Of a DNA stretch of 64,000 nucleotides, positions 1 to 8,846 are shown piece after piece. The notes beneath the pieces are model-generated. The model did no database searches. It saw only the letters and a program-made list of their open reading frames with translations, and was not told where the DNA came from. The position numbers and the translations under genes are program-made. Within the stretch, counting starts at the first letter, position 1. Each line of letters begins with the position of its first letter. This stretch comes from Corynebacterium xerosis NBRC 16721 = ATCC 373 (GTDB taxonomy: Bacteria > Actinomycetota > Actinomycetes > Mycobacteriales > Mycobacteriaceae): NCBI RefSeq assembly GCF_001552415.1, contig NZ_BCRD01000001.1, positions 310,001 to 374,000 of the forward strand, in the 5' to 3' direction.

Positions 1-1285
1 GCCCCGACTCGTCGTCTGCGCCCGGCGCTCCGACCAGCGGCAGGTTCGTCGTGAAGCAATCCCGGAAGGCCCCGCCCCGCGCGTCCGCGGCCCCCGACAG
101 CCGTGCGACGATCCCGTCGACCGCCTGCTCCGCCATCAGCCGATACTCGGTCAGCTTGCCGCCGGTGACGGTGATCAGCCCGTCGTCGCCGACGATGATG
201 GCGTGCTCGCGCGACAGGTCCGCGGTGTCGCCGTCGCCGGCGTCGATGAGCGGGCGCAGACCGGCAAAGGCGCCGACGACGTCGTCGCGGGTCAACGGCA
301 CGGCCAGAGCCCGGTTGATCACGTCGAGGAGGAAGACGATGTCCGCCTCCGGGACCTCGGGGACGTCGGGGATCGGGCCAGGGGAGGCCTCGTCGGTCAG
401 CCCGATGTACGCGCGGCCGAGTTGAGCCGGCAGCACGAAGCAGAAACGATTGACGCTGCCCGGCACCGGGACGGTCAACGAACCCGTCGGGTTCCCCAGC
501 CTCGCCGCGTCGACGACCAGGTGCGTGCCGCGCGAGGGGCGCACCGAAATGCCGTCGGCCAACTGCCCGGCCCACACGCCCGTGGCATTGACCACCGCTC
601 CGGCGCGCACGTCGATGGTGCGGCCGGAGACGTCGTCGCGGAGCGTGGCTCCCGAGCCCGTCGCCCCGGTGGCGCGGACCTTGGTCAGAACCTTCGCGCC
701 GTGGCCGGCGGCGGTGCGGGCCAGCGCGATGACCAGGCGGGCATCGTCGACGAGCTGCCCGTCGTTGTTGACGAAGCCGAACTTCAGCCCCTCGCGGCGC
801 ACCGTCGGGGCCAGTTCGGCCACGCGGCGGGCGCTGACCGTCCGCGACCGCGGCAGCGTCTTCGGCGACGTTCCCGCCGCGGCGCGCAGCAGGTCGCCGA
901 GGAAGAACCCGACGCGGGGGATCAGGCTCTTCGGCGCGACCGAATCGTGGACCGGCACCACCTGCGGCAGCGCCCGGACCAGGTGCGGGGCGGTGACCTC
1001 CATGAGCGTGCCGCGTTCGCGGGCCGACCGCATGGCAATGCCGACGTTGCCCGATGCCAGGTAGCGCAGCCCGCCGTGGGCCAGCTTCGACGACCACCTC
1101 GACGTGCCGAACGCCAGGTCGTGGGCGTCGATGAGCGTGACGTCCAGTCCGCGCGCCGCCGCGTCCAGCGCGATGCCGGCGCCGGTGACGCCGCCGCCGA
1201 TGACCAGCAGGTCGGGCCGGTGGCCGGCCTCGAGCTCCGCCCATTCGCGGGCGCGGCGTTCGGCGTTGAGGGCGGTGTCGCTCAT
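1..1285 (-). CDS. glpD: Aerobic glycerol-3-phosphate dehydrogenase GlpD (partial, C-terminus outside window)
   Basis: FAD enzyme that oxidises glycerol-3-phosphate to dihydroxyacetone phosphate at the membrane and passes electrons to quinone. Read from the reverse strand, about 428 codons are open to the window edge. The N-terminus carries the dinucleotide-binding stretch DLLVIGGGVTGAGIALDAA, followed by the family signature SSKLAHGGLRYL near residue 65. Start ATG at 1283-1285 has AAGGAG seven bases upstream. It is divergent from the FAD oxidase/lipid kinase pair. The order glpD1-Rv2251-Rv2252 is the same in M. tuberculosis as I recall it, which suggests a shared role in glycerolipid metabolism. 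Roughly 130-150 C-terminal residues should lie outside the window. Confidence 0.93.
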   Translation of the reverse strand, partial: MSDTALNAERRAREWAELEAGHRPDLLVIGGGVTGAGIALDAAARGLDVTLIDAHDLAFGTSRWSSKLAHGGLRYLASGNVGIAMRSARERGTLMEVTAPHLVRALPQVVPVHDSVAPKSLIPRVGFFLGDLLRAAAGTSPKTLPRSRTVSARRVAELAPTVRREGLKFGFVNNDGQLVDDARLVIALARTAAGHGAKVLTKVRATGATGSGATLRDDVSGRTIDVRAGAVVNATGVWAGQLADGISVRPSRGTHLVVDAARLGNPTGSLTVPVPGSVNRFCFVLPAQLGRAYIGLTDEASPGPIPDVPEVPEADIVFLLDVINRALAVPLTRDDVVGAFAGLRPLIDAGDGDTADLSREHAIIVGDDGLITVTGGKLTEYRLMAEQAVDGIVARLSGAADARGGAFRDCFTTNLPLVGAPGADDESG

Positions 1286-1413
1286 CGGGGCTCCTTCGGC
1301 GTTTCGCGGGCGGTCGGGTCGGGGAGGGCGTGGCGTGGCGGGGCGGTCGGATCCGGGTGTCGGGTCGGGGCGCCGCCTAGCCGGCGGCACGGAATCGCGC
1401 GCACCTATGGCCG

Positions 1414-1454
1414 GTTACATAACTTACTTAACTGTTACGGCCGTGGGTTAGAGT
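1414..1454 (+). promoter_or_regulatory. Promoter and tandem palindromes between glpD and FAD oxidase gene
   Basis: This AT-rich island in GC-rich sequence contains two small palindromes, GTTACATAAC (1414-1423) and TAACTGTTA (1429-1437). They are followed by a TAGAGT -10-like hexamer at 1449-1454, seven bases before the ATG at 1462. No Shine-Dalgarno sequence precedes that ATG, so the transcript is probably leaderless. The palindromes lie where a regulator could control both divergent genes. The regulator is unknown. Confidence 0.5.
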
Positions 1455-1461
1455 TGGTCGC

Positions 1462-3093
1462 ATGACCATGTCGCGATCCGTGCACCCCATCATCGCCCCG
1501 CCCATGCATCCTTTCCTGTGGGGCACCCCCGATGAGGCGCGCCCCCTCGGCGACGGCTCGCGCGGCCTGCTGTCGGCGATGCTGGGCATCGACGCGGATT
1601 CCGGATCCCGGCCGGAGCTCGACGACGTGCGGTTGACCGACTCTTCGCTTTCCGACGCCGACCGGGAGGCGTTGGAGGCCATCGTCGGTGCCGCCGCGGT
1701 GTCGACGGACCGCGATCAGCGTGTGGGCCGTGCCCGCGGCAAGTCCTATCTCGACCTGCTCGAGTGGCGGTCCGGCGACGTCGTGGCCGCCCCCGACGCG
1801 TGCGTCGCCCCCGCGGACGAGGACCAGGTGCTCGAGGTCCTCGAACTGTGCGCGGAGCGCGGAGTGGCCGTCGTTCCCTTCGGCGGCGGCACGTCCGTCG
1901 TCGGCGGCGTGAATCCCGTCCGCGGTGAATTCTCCTCCGTCATTTCGCTGGATCTCGGGAGCTTCCGCGGGGTGGAGGACCTCGACGAGGTCTCCGGTGA
2001 GGTGACGTTGGGAGCCGGTTTGACCGGCCCCGAGGCCGAGGAGCTGCTCGCGGAGAAGGGCTGGTCCCTCGGGCACTTCCCGCAGTCCTTCCCCTACGCC
2101 ACCATCGGCGGCTACGCGGCGACGCGCTCGTCGGGACAGGATTCCGCCGGCTACGGGAGGTTCGACGAAATGGTGCGGGCGTTGACCGTCGTTACGCCCA
2201 CCGGCATCGTCGAAGCGGGCCACGCCGCTCCGGCCTCCGCCGCCGGCCCCGACCTGCGCGAGGTGTTCCTGGGCTCCGAGGGGGCGTTCGGCGTGATCAC
2301 GAAGGTGCGCGTACGCGTGCACCGCAAGCCGGAGGTCGTGCGCCACGAGGCCTTCCGGTTCCCCGACTTCGCGTCGGGGGCGGCCGGGGTCCGCGAAGTC
2401 GCGCAGCTGGGGGCCGGGCCGACGGTCATCCGCCTGTCGGACGAGCCGGAGACGATGGTCAATCTCGCGGGGGCGACCGAGTCCATCGGCGAAATGAACA
2501 TGAACCCCGGATGCCTGTGCATCACCATGTACGAGGGGCCCGCGGGGTCCGACGCCGACGTCGAGGCCCGCATGGCGCGGACCCGCGAGATCCTCGAAGC
2601 CAATGGCGGCGAATCCGCCGGCCCCGCCCCCGCCGAGGCGTGGGAGCACGGGCGTTTCGGGGCGCCGGTGCTGCGCGACGCGCTGCTCGACGCCGGCGCA
2701 CTGTGCGAGACGCTGGAAACCGCCACCGATTGGTCGAACGTCGCCGCGCTGCACGCGGCCGTGGGGGAGGCGGTGACGGAGGCCCTCGCACCGGCTCCGG
2801 CGTTCGTCCTGTGCCACATCAGCCACGTCTACCCGACGGGGGCGTCGCTGTACTTCACCGTCATCGGCGCGCAGTCCGACGACCCGCGCGGGCAGTGGCG
2901 CCGGGCCAAGGACTCTGCGTCGTGGGCGATCATCGACGGCGGCGGCACGATCACCCATCACCACGCGGTCGGTGCGGACCACCGCCCGTACCTGGCCGAG
3001 GAGATCGGGGAGGTGGGCGTCGCGGTGCTGCGCGGGATCAAATCCGCGATCGACCCCGCGGGGATCATGAATCCTGGCAAACTGGTGCCGTGA
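1462..3093 (+). CDS. FAD-binding oxidase, alkyldihydroxyacetonephosphate synthase-like (Rv2251 type)
   Basis: A 543-residue flavoenzyme of the PCMH/FAD_binding_4 plus FAD-oxidase_C architecture. The N-terminal FAD domain includes VVPFGGGTSVVGG near residue 135 and FPYATIGGYAATRSSGQDSA near 210. The C-terminal part carries the His cluster TITHHHAVG near residue 495 and ends with DPAGIMNPGKL, as in alkyl-DHAP synthase and glycolate/lactate oxidase relatives. Eukaryotic AGPS makes ether lipids; the substrate of the actinobacterial homologue is not established. It overlaps the next gene (lipid kinase) by GTGA, so the two are translationally coupled. The start ATG is probably leaderless. Confidence 0.85.
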   Translation: MTMSRSVHPIIAPPMHPFLWGTPDEARPLGDGSRGLLSAMLGIDADSGSRPELDDVRLTDSSLSDADREALEAIVGAAAVSTDRDQRVGRARGKSYLDLLEWRSGDVVAAPDACVAPADEDQVLEVLELCAERGVAVVPFGGGTSVVGGVNPVRGEFSSVISLDLGSFRGVEDLDEVSGEVTLGAGLTGPEAEELLAEKGWSLGHFPQSFPYATIGGYAATRSSGQDSAGYGRFDEMVRALTVVTPTGIVEAGHAAPASAAGPDLREVFLGSEGAFGVITKVRVRVHRKPEVVRHEAFRFPDFASGAAGVREVAQLGAGPTVIRLSDEPETMVNLAGATESIGEMNMNPGCLCITMYEGPAGSDADVEARMARTREILEANGGESAGPAPAEAWEHGRFGAPVLRDALLDAGALCETLETATDWSNVAALHAAVGEAVTEALAPAPAFVLCHISHVYPTGASLYFTVIGAQSDDPRGQWRRAKDSASWAIIDGGGTITHHHAVGADHRPYLAEEIGEVGVAVLRGIKSAIDPAGIMNPGKLVP

Positions 3094-4037
3094 CGTTTGA
3101 TCCCGAAAAGTACCCGATGGGGATGACCGAAATCGGCGCGGTCGCGCTGGTCACCAATCCCCGGGCCGGCCATGGCCGGGCCGCGCACGCGGCCGAGCGC
3201 GCCATGGCCAGGCTGACGGAGCGGGGGGTGTCCGTGGTCGCGGTCCAGGGGCGCGACGAAGATGCGTCGAAGTCCCTGTTGGCGGAGGTCGCCGCAGATG
3301 AGCGTGTCGACGCCTTGGTAGTCGTCGGCGGCGACGGCATGGTCAACCTGGCGCTGCAGGTGCAGGCGGGCACCGGATTGCCGCTGGGCATCATCCCCGC
3401 CGGCACCGGCAACGACCACTCGCGCGAGTACCGGCTGCCCAGCTCCCCGGAAGCCGCCGCCGACGTCGTCGCCGACGGATTCTCCATCACCACGGACCTG
3501 GGCCGCATCACCGCCGACGACGGCACGGCCCGCTGGTTCGGCACCGTGATGTGCTCGGGCTTCGATTCGCTGGTCTCCGACCGGGTCAACAAGATGACCT
3601 GGCCGCATGGGCGCAGCCGCTACAACCTGGCGATCCTCGCCGAGTTCCTCAACTTCCACGCGCTGCCCTTCCGCATCACGCTCGACGACGGCACGGTCCT
3701 CGACGCCCCGATGATCCTCGCGGCCTTCGGCAACACCCGCAGCTACGGCGGCGGCATGAAGATCTGCCCGACCGCCGACCATTCCGATGGCCTGCTCGAC
3801 ATCACGGTCATCGGCCAGGCGTCGCGCACGAAGGCGGCCATGACGTTTTCCAAGGTCTTCACGGGCGAGCACGTCGACGTCGACGAGGTCACCGTCCACC
3901 GCACGCGCGCCGCGCGCGTGGAGTTCCTCGGCGTGGGCGGCCACCGCGCCTACGCCGACGGGGACCTGATGGCCACGCTGCCGGTCTCCGTCGAGGCCGT
4001 GCCCGCCGCCGGCCGCTACATCGTGCCGCGACCGTAA
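3090..4037 (+). CDS. Diacylglycerol/lipid kinase family protein (Rv2252-like)
   Basis: A 315-residue protein of the DAGK catalytic fold. It has VTNPRAGHGRA near residue 20, the nucleotide-binding VVGGDGMVN near 80, and GIIPAGTGNDHSRE near 100, all diagnostic of the DgkB/YegS/LCB5 family. It should phosphorylate a diacylglycerol-like lipid to a phosphatidic acid, feeding phospholipid and PIM synthesis. The start is a GTG at 3090 that overlaps the upstream TGA; the frame is open far upstream, but that part is antisense-like noise inside the oxidase gene. Upstream neighbour and order match M. tuberculosis Rv2251-Rv2252. Confidence 0.9.
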   Translation: MTFDPEKYPMGMTEIGAVALVTNPRAGHGRAAHAAERAMARLTERGVSVVAVQGRDEDASKSLLAEVAADERVDALVVVGGDGMVNLALQVQAGTGLPLGIIPAGTGNDHSREYRLPSSPEAAADVVADGFSITTDLGRITADDGTARWFGTVMCSGFDSLVSDRVNKMTWPHGRSRYNLAILAEFLNFHALPFRITLDDGTVLDAPMILAAFGNTRSYGGGMKICPTADHSDGLLDITVIGQASRTKAAMTFSKVFTGEHVDVDEVTVHRTRAARVEFLGVGGHRAYADGDLMATLPVSVEAVPAAGRYIVPRP

Positions 4038-4199
4038 CTGGTCGTGACTAGACCGGTCTGTACCGGTCGGGTCCGCTGTCGCCGACCGCAGGTGTCGTCG
4101 ACCTGGACGGCTCCGCCCCGGAAAATCCATGAAGGACCCGCGCTGCCCCCGCATCGGGGGAGGTGACGGGCCGATCGTCCGTGTTTTTCCGGCGAGGGG
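4038..4199. other. Gene-free stretch after lipid kinase
   Basis: No supportable gene. It contains two short GACCGGTC-like palindromic stretches at about 4052-4072 and GC-rich sequence, then the promoter of the next unit. Confidence 0.5.
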
Positions 4200-4229
4200 T
4201 TTACTCCCGGCGCAAAACTAGACTAAGTT
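4200..4229 (+). promoter_or_regulatory. Promoter of the leader-peptide unit
   Basis: TTTACT (4200-4205) and TAAGTT (4224-4229) are separated by 18 bases. An overlapping TAGACT (4219-4224) also fits the actinobacterial TANNNT -10 pattern. The sequence is AT-rich compared with its surroundings and lies 85 bases upstream of the leader ORF. Confidence 0.5.
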
Positions 4230-4314
4230 GTTCATCAGTCGCCGGGAACGCCCGGCATCCCGCCGGGGAAGGCCCCGGATTCCCGGGCAGACGCATCGAC
4301 GAAAGGAGCACCCG

Positions 4315-4392
4315 ATGGTCCACGCGAACATTCATCGTGCGGTTCCGTCGTCGTCGATGTGCAGCTGTCATTCGTCCGCGCCGCGACCGTAG
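4315..4392 (+). CDS. 25-residue leader peptide with C-x-C near its end
   Basis: ATG at 4315 follows a textbook AAAGGAG (4302-4308) at a six-base spacing and opens a 25-codon frame ending in TAG at 4390-4392. The peptide contains the sequence MCSCHSS, with Cys codons 16 and 18, and has no membrane segment. A GGCCC/GGGCC hairpin (4397-4411) follows directly. Short uORFs with clustered Cys codons act as cysteine-responsive attenuators in mycobacteria (known for that class). That this is one is inference from ribosome-binding site, size, Cys content and hairpin. Confidence 0.45.
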   Translation: MVHANIHRAVPSSSMCSCHSSAPRP

Positions 4393-4493
4393 CGCCGGCC
4401 CCGAGAGGGCCCCTTCTCCATCGGTCGCCGTGCGGACGTCCTCGTCGAAAAGCGAACGCAGACAGCCGACCACGAACCCCGGAGTCCACCGAC

Positions 4494-4649
4494 ATGACCG
4501 CCGCACTGGCCACCCCCGCCGCCCACCAGCACGACGCCGCCGATTCCTTCACCTTCGCCGACTACGTGACCCTGTTCGCGTACGACGGCCCCCGCCGCCC
4601 GGAGATCCTGGGCAGCGACCTGGTGTCCTGGGTCGACCGGGCGGCGTAG
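4494..4649 (+). CDS. Small conserved-looking protein of unknown function (51 aa)
   Basis: A 51-residue protein starting at ATG 4494 with GGAG at 4481-4484. The N-terminal fifteen residues are Ala/Pro/His-rich. The C-terminal half is compact and looks selected: FTFADYVTLFAYDGPRRPEI, then a Trp-containing helix. It has no signal peptide or membrane segment. It lies 101 bases after the short leader ORF on the same strand, so the leader may control it. A GGCCCC/GGGGCC inverted repeat (4649-4685) follows the stop and may end the transcript. I do not recognise the family. Confidence 0.55.
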   Translation: MTAALATPAAHQHDAADSFTFADYVTLFAYDGPRRPEILGSDLVSWVDRAA

Positions 4650-4699
4650 GCCCCCGGGCAGACCGTACTTCCCGCCCCTGGGGCCCCCGTCCCGCCCGG

Positions 4700-6598
4700 C
4701 TACACCTCCAGGCCGAACTGCTTCAATCGCTTGCGGTCGGCCGCCGAGGCCGACGCCGTGAGCTTCAGTAGCTCGGCGTAGATGCCGCCGGACACCGCCA
4801 GCTCGGCGGGCGAGCCGACCTCGCCGACGCGGCCCTGATCCAGCGTGACGATGGTGTCCACGTTGGAGATCGTGGACAGGCGGTGGGCGATGATGATCGT
4901 CGTGCGGCCCTCCATGAGCTTCTCCAGGCCGCGCTGCACCTCGCGCTCGGCCTTGGTGTCCAGGGCGGAGGTCGCTTCGTCGAGAAGCAGCACCGGCGCG
5001 TCCTTGAGGATCGCCCGCGCGATGGCCACGCGCTGCTTCTGCCCGCCGGACAGCTTCAGGCCGCGCTCGCCGATGGTGGTGTCGTAGCCGTCGGGGAAGC
5101 GGCGGATGAACGCGTCGGCGTTGGCGCGGCGCGCGGCGTCCTCGATCTGTGCGTCGGTGGCGTCGGGGCGGCCGTAGGCGATGTTCTCGCGGATGGTGCC
5201 GGAGAACAGCGCCGCGTCCTGGAACACCACGCCGACCGAATTGCGCAGTTCGCCCATGTCGACGTCGCGCACGTCGGCCCCGCAGACCCGCAGCGCGCCG
5301 CCGGTCGGCTGGTAGAAGCCGAGGATCAGGTTGACCAGCGTCGACTTGCCGCCGCCCGATTCGCCGACCAGCGCGACCTTCTCGCCGCGGCCGGCGCTGA
5401 AGGTCACTCCCTCGAGCACCGGGTTGCCGTCCTCGTAGGCGAAAGTGACGTCGTCGAGGTCGATCACCGGCGAGCCGTCGGCGGGCGGGGCCAGGCGGGC
5501 CGGGGCGGTGCGGGCTGCCGCGCCGTCCTCGCCCTCGCTTGACGACGACCCGGCGCTTGCGTTTCCGCCGCCGTCGGTGGCGGCGGCCGCGACGAGTTCC
5601 TTCGGCGCGGACGCCTCCGGTTCGAGCGCCATGACGTCGAAGTAGTCGCGGGATCCGGCGACGGCGCGCTGCGCGGCGTCGACGAGGAAGCTCATCATCA
5701 TCGCCGGCTGGCGGGCCATGTTCACCAGCTGGATGAGCATGACCATGGTGCCGATGGTGAAGTCGCCGTGGAGCGTGCGCAGGAACAGCAGCAGGTAGAT
5801 GCCGAAGAAGATGAGGTTCAGCAGGCCGCCGCGCAGGGCGTCCATGCGGTGCCACCACGACGACTGCTCGCGCGTCAGGCCCACGGTGCGGTCGTAGTGA
5901 CCGGCGAAGTCGTCGACCTCGCGGACCTCGGCGGTGAAGGAGCGGACGACCTTGACCTGGCCGACGACCTCGGCGAACCTGCCGCCGGCGATGTCGACCT
6001 GCTCGTTCTTCTTGCCTTCGATCTTCTGCCAGCGCTTCGACGTCAGCGTGGTCAGCCACATGTAGGTGGGGAAGACCGTCGCCAGCAGCAGCGCCAGCGG
6101 CCAGTAGTGCCAGCCGGTGATGCCGAGCACCGCGAAGACGGTGAGCAGCATGGGGAAGAAGTTGTTCGAGAACGACTGCAGGAACTGGGTGACGTTGGTG
6201 ATCGACCGTTCCAGGCGGGCGATGATGGTGCCCGTGACCTGGTCGTCGAAGTAGCGCTGCGGCAGCGACAGGAGCTTGGCGAAGTAGCGGGTGGACAGGA
6301 TCTCGCGCATGCGGGCGGTCATCACGTCTCCGAGGTAGCCGCCGAGGTTGTGCACGACGGTCTGCACCAGGTCCGCGATGAGCAGGCCGATGGCCAGCCA
6401 GACGATCGCCGTGACCGCGCGGGCGACCGTGTCCGGGTCGCCGGCGCCGATGGCGTCGACGATGGTGTCCGTGGCGTCGCGGATCAGGAAAGGACTGACC
6501 AGCGAGGCGATCGCGGTGCCGATCGAGCTGATGATGATGCCCACGTAGAAGGGCCACAGCACCTTGGTGGTGCCGAGGATCCTGGCGAGATAATTCAC
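4700..6598 (-). CDS. ABC exporter, fused membrane and ATP-binding domains
   Basis: A 632-residue half-transporter that should work as a homodimer. Residues about 1-310 are the six-helix exporter domain; about 375-632 are the nucleotide-binding domain with Walker A GESGGGKST (about 412), signature LSGGQKQR (about 514), Walker B VLLLDEATSALD and switch His in IIIAHRLST. A roughly 45-residue Gly/Ala/Ser/Glu linker (about 330-375) separates the domains and is longer than usual. Start is a GTG at 6596-6598 with AGGAG eight bases upstream; the open frame further upstream is Pro/Arg-rich noise. The substrate is unknown (drug or lipid exporter family). It lies 163 bases from the start of this gene to the stop of the metal ATPase, both on the minus strand. 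Confidence 0.9.
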   Translation of the reverse strand: MNYLARILGTTKVLWPFYVGIIISSIGTAIASLVSPFLIRDATDTIVDAIGAGDPDTVARAVTAIVWLAIGLLIADLVQTVVHNLGGYLGDVMTARMREILSTRYFAKLLSLPQRYFDDQVTGTIIARLERSITNVTQFLQSFSNNFFPMLLTVFAVLGITGWHYWPLALLLATVFPTYMWLTTLTSKRWQKIEGKKNEQVDIAGGRFAEVVGQVKVVRSFTAEVREVDDFAGHYDRTVGLTREQSSWWHRMDALRGGLLNLIFFGIYLLLFLRTLHGDFTIGTMVMLIQLVNMARQPAMMMSFLVDAAQRAVAGSRDYFDVMALEPEASAPKELVAAAATDGGGNASAGSSSSEGEDGAAARTAPARLAPPADGSPVIDLDDVTFAYEDGNPVLEGVTFSAGRGEKVALVGESGGGKSTLVNLILGFYQPTGGALRVCGADVRDVDMGELRNSVGVVFQDAALFSGTIRENIAYGRPDATDAQIEDAARRANADAFIRRFPDGYDTTIGERGLKLSGGQKQRVAIARAILKDAPVLLLDEATSALDTKAEREVQRGLEKLMEGRTTIIIAHRLSTISNVDTIVTLDQGRVGEVGSPAELAVSGGIYAELLKLTASASAADRKRLKQFGLEV

Positions 6599-6761
6599 GG
6601 GAGGGCTCCTGTCGGGGGTGGAGGCAGGCGGGGCATTGATCCGGGAACCGGCCCAGGGGCGGGCGCGGGGGTTGCCGCGCGGCCGCGAACGGCCAACCCC
6701 ATATAACCCGGGCCCGGTGGAGGGTATTCCCTCGGGTCGGGTGATGCCCGGCACCCGGGAG

Positions 6762-8846
6762 TCAGATCTCCGCCTTCGCCGCCCTGAGCCCGTTGAGGAT
6801 GACCACCACTTCCGCGACTTCGTGGATGAACACCACCGCCGCCAGGCCGAGGACGCCGGTCAGTGCCAGCGGCAGCAGCCCCACGATGATGAGCAGGGAC
6901 AGGCCGATGTTCTGCTCCATGATCCGGCGGCCGCGGCGGGCATGTTCCAGAGCCTTGGGCAGCAACCGCAGGTCATGGCCGGTGAACGCAACGTCGGCGG
7001 ACTCGACGGCGGCATCGGAGCCGGTGGCGCCCATGGCGATGCCGATGTCGGCCGATGCCAGCGCGGGCGCGTCGTTGATGCCGTCGCCGATCATGGCGAC
7101 GCCCTGGCCGCGGCCGTGCCCGGCGGCGGCCAGCTCCGTCACGGCATCGGATTTGTCGCGCGGGGCCAGTTCGGCGCGGACGTCGCCGATGCCGGCCTGC
7201 TTTGCCAGCGCATGCGCGGCACGGCGGTTGTCGCCGGTGAGCATGGTGACGCCGATGCCGGCGCGCTCGAGTGCGGCGACGGTCTCGGCGGCTTCGGGGC
7301 GCAGTTCATCGCGCACGGCGATGATGCCCGCGGGTTCGCCGTCCCGGTGGACCACGACCACGGTGTTGCCGTCGGCTTCGAGCCGGTGCACCTCGTCGCG
7401 GAGATCGCCGGGGTCGAGGTTGCGCGGGCTGCCGACGGCGATGGCCGTGCCCCCGACGGTGCCCGTCAGTCCCGTGCCCGCACGTTCCCGCACATCGACC
7501 GCGATCGGGGGTTCGGTGGTGGCCGCTCGTTCGGCCGCATCGACTCGTTCGGTGGCGCCGTCGGCCCCGGGTGTTCCGGCCTCCCGTCGGAGAGCTCCCG
7601 CCGTGATGGCGGCGGCCAAGGGGTGCGTCGAATGCCGTTCCAGGGCCGCCGCACAGTCCAGGACGTCATCGGCGGTGACGCCCCGCTCGCGCATGGGCTT
7701 CGACGCGATGGCGGCGGTGACCGTCGGTTCGTTGCGGGTCAGGGTGCCGGTCTTGTCGATGGCGACGCGGCCGATCGCGCCGAGCCGCTCGAACGCGGCA
7801 CCGGACTTCACCACGACGCCGAAGCGGCTGGCCGCGCCGATGGCCGAAATCACGGTCACCGGCACTGAAATGGCCAGCGCGCACGGAGAGGCGGCCACCA
7901 GCACCACCAGGGCCCGGGTGATCCACTCGACCGGATCGCCGAGCAGGGAACCGATGATCGCCACGACCGCCGCCAGCACGAGCACGCCGGGCACCAATGG
8001 CCGGGCGATGCGGTCGGCGATGCGGGCGCGGTCGCCCTTCTCCGCCTGAGCGTCTTCGACCAGGCGCACCACGGCGGTCAGGGAATTGTCGTCGCCGGGC
8101 GCGGTCGCCGTCACCGTCATCGGGGCGCCGACCGCGATGACGCCTGCCATGATCTCGTCGCCGGCGGCGACCTCGACCGGGATCGACTCGCCCGTCACGG
8201 ACGAGGAATCGACGGTGGCGTGGGCGTCGTCAAGCAAAGAATCCGTGGGCACCCGCCCACCCGCGGGCACCGCCAACCGCATGCCGGGACGGATCTCGCG
8301 CGCGGGGATGGTGCGGCGCGAACCGCAATCCGGGTCGATCACCGTCGCCGTGTCGGGGATGAGGGAGAGCAGCGAACGCAGGCCGCGGCGGGCGCGGTCC
8401 ATCGCCTTGTCCTCGAGAGCCTCCGAGATGGAGTACAGGAACGCCAGGGCCGCGGCCTCGGCGACGTACCCGAGGAGGACGGCGCCGATGGCGCTGATGG
8501 TCATGAGCAGACCGATGCCGAGGCGGCGATGCCGGAACAGGCCGGTCAGCGCGCCGGGCACGAACGTCGACGCGCCGAGCAGCAGCGCGAGCCAATACAG
8601 CGCCGGCGAGGCGACGCCGGCGGCCGAGTCGGGCAGCGTCCACGCGCCGCCCAGCGTCGCCGACGAGGCGGATTCGGTGGCGTCGGGGGCCGCGAGGCCG
8701 ATCAGGAACGCCGCGACCAGCGCGACGCCGGAGAACACCGGGACGAGGACCTCCCGATCGCACCACCAGGGCGTGGGCGGGGCCTCCGGCTCGGAGAAGT
8801 CCGTGGGTTCGGGGGCAACGTGCGAGCAGCCGCAGGCCGAGGTCAT
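6762..8846 (-). CDS. P1B-type heavy-metal efflux ATPase with SPC motif
   Basis: A 694-residue P-type ATPase. It has the phosphorylation site DKTGTLT near residue 363, the hinge GDGINDAPALASADIGIAMG, a TGES actuator loop near 218, and the metal-passage motif SPC near residue 320. The final membrane segment holds HEVAEVV, resembling the HEGxT region of the P1B-4 (CoaT/CtpD-like) group, which moves Co, Fe, Ni or Zn. The N-terminus has no HMA domain but begins with a short Cys/His cluster, CGCSH. Its ATG (8844-8846) overlaps the stop of the upstream CmtR-like regulator as ATGA, so the regulator and pump are co-translated. Exact metal specificity is not settled by sequence. Confidence 0.93.
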   Translation of the reverse strand: MTSACGCSHVAPEPTDFSEPEAPPTPWWCDREVLVPVFSGVALVAAFLIGLAAPDATESASSATLGGAWTLPDSAAGVASPALYWLALLLGASTFVPGALTGLFRHRRLGIGLLMTISAIGAVLLGYVAEAAALAFLYSISEALEDKAMDRARRGLRSLLSLIPDTATVIDPDCGSRRTIPAREIRPGMRLAVPAGGRVPTDSLLDDAHATVDSSSVTGESIPVEVAAGDEIMAGVIAVGAPMTVTATAPGDDNSLTAVVRLVEDAQAEKGDRARIADRIARPLVPGVLVLAAVVAIIGSLLGDPVEWITRALVVLVAASPCALAISVPVTVISAIGAASRFGVVVKSGAAFERLGAIGRVAIDKTGTLTRNEPTVTAAIASKPMRERGVTADDVLDCAAALERHSTHPLAAAITAGALRREAGTPGADGATERVDAAERAATTEPPIAVDVRERAGTGLTGTVGGTAIAVGSPRNLDPGDLRDEVHRLEADGNTVVVVHRDGEPAGIIAVRDELRPEAAETVAALERAGIGVTMLTGDNRRAAHALAKQAGIGDVRAELAPRDKSDAVTELAAAGHGRGQGVAMIGDGINDAPALASADIGIAMGATGSDAAVESADVAFTGHDLRLLPKALEHARRGRRIMEQNIGLSLLIIVGLLPLALTGVLGLAAVVFIHEVAEVVVILNGLRAAKAEI

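Noticed and set aside
1435..2982. A 515-codon minus-strand frame over the FAD oxidase
   Set aside because: His/Arg/Gly-rich translation without motifs; the plus-strand frame has a full recognised domain.
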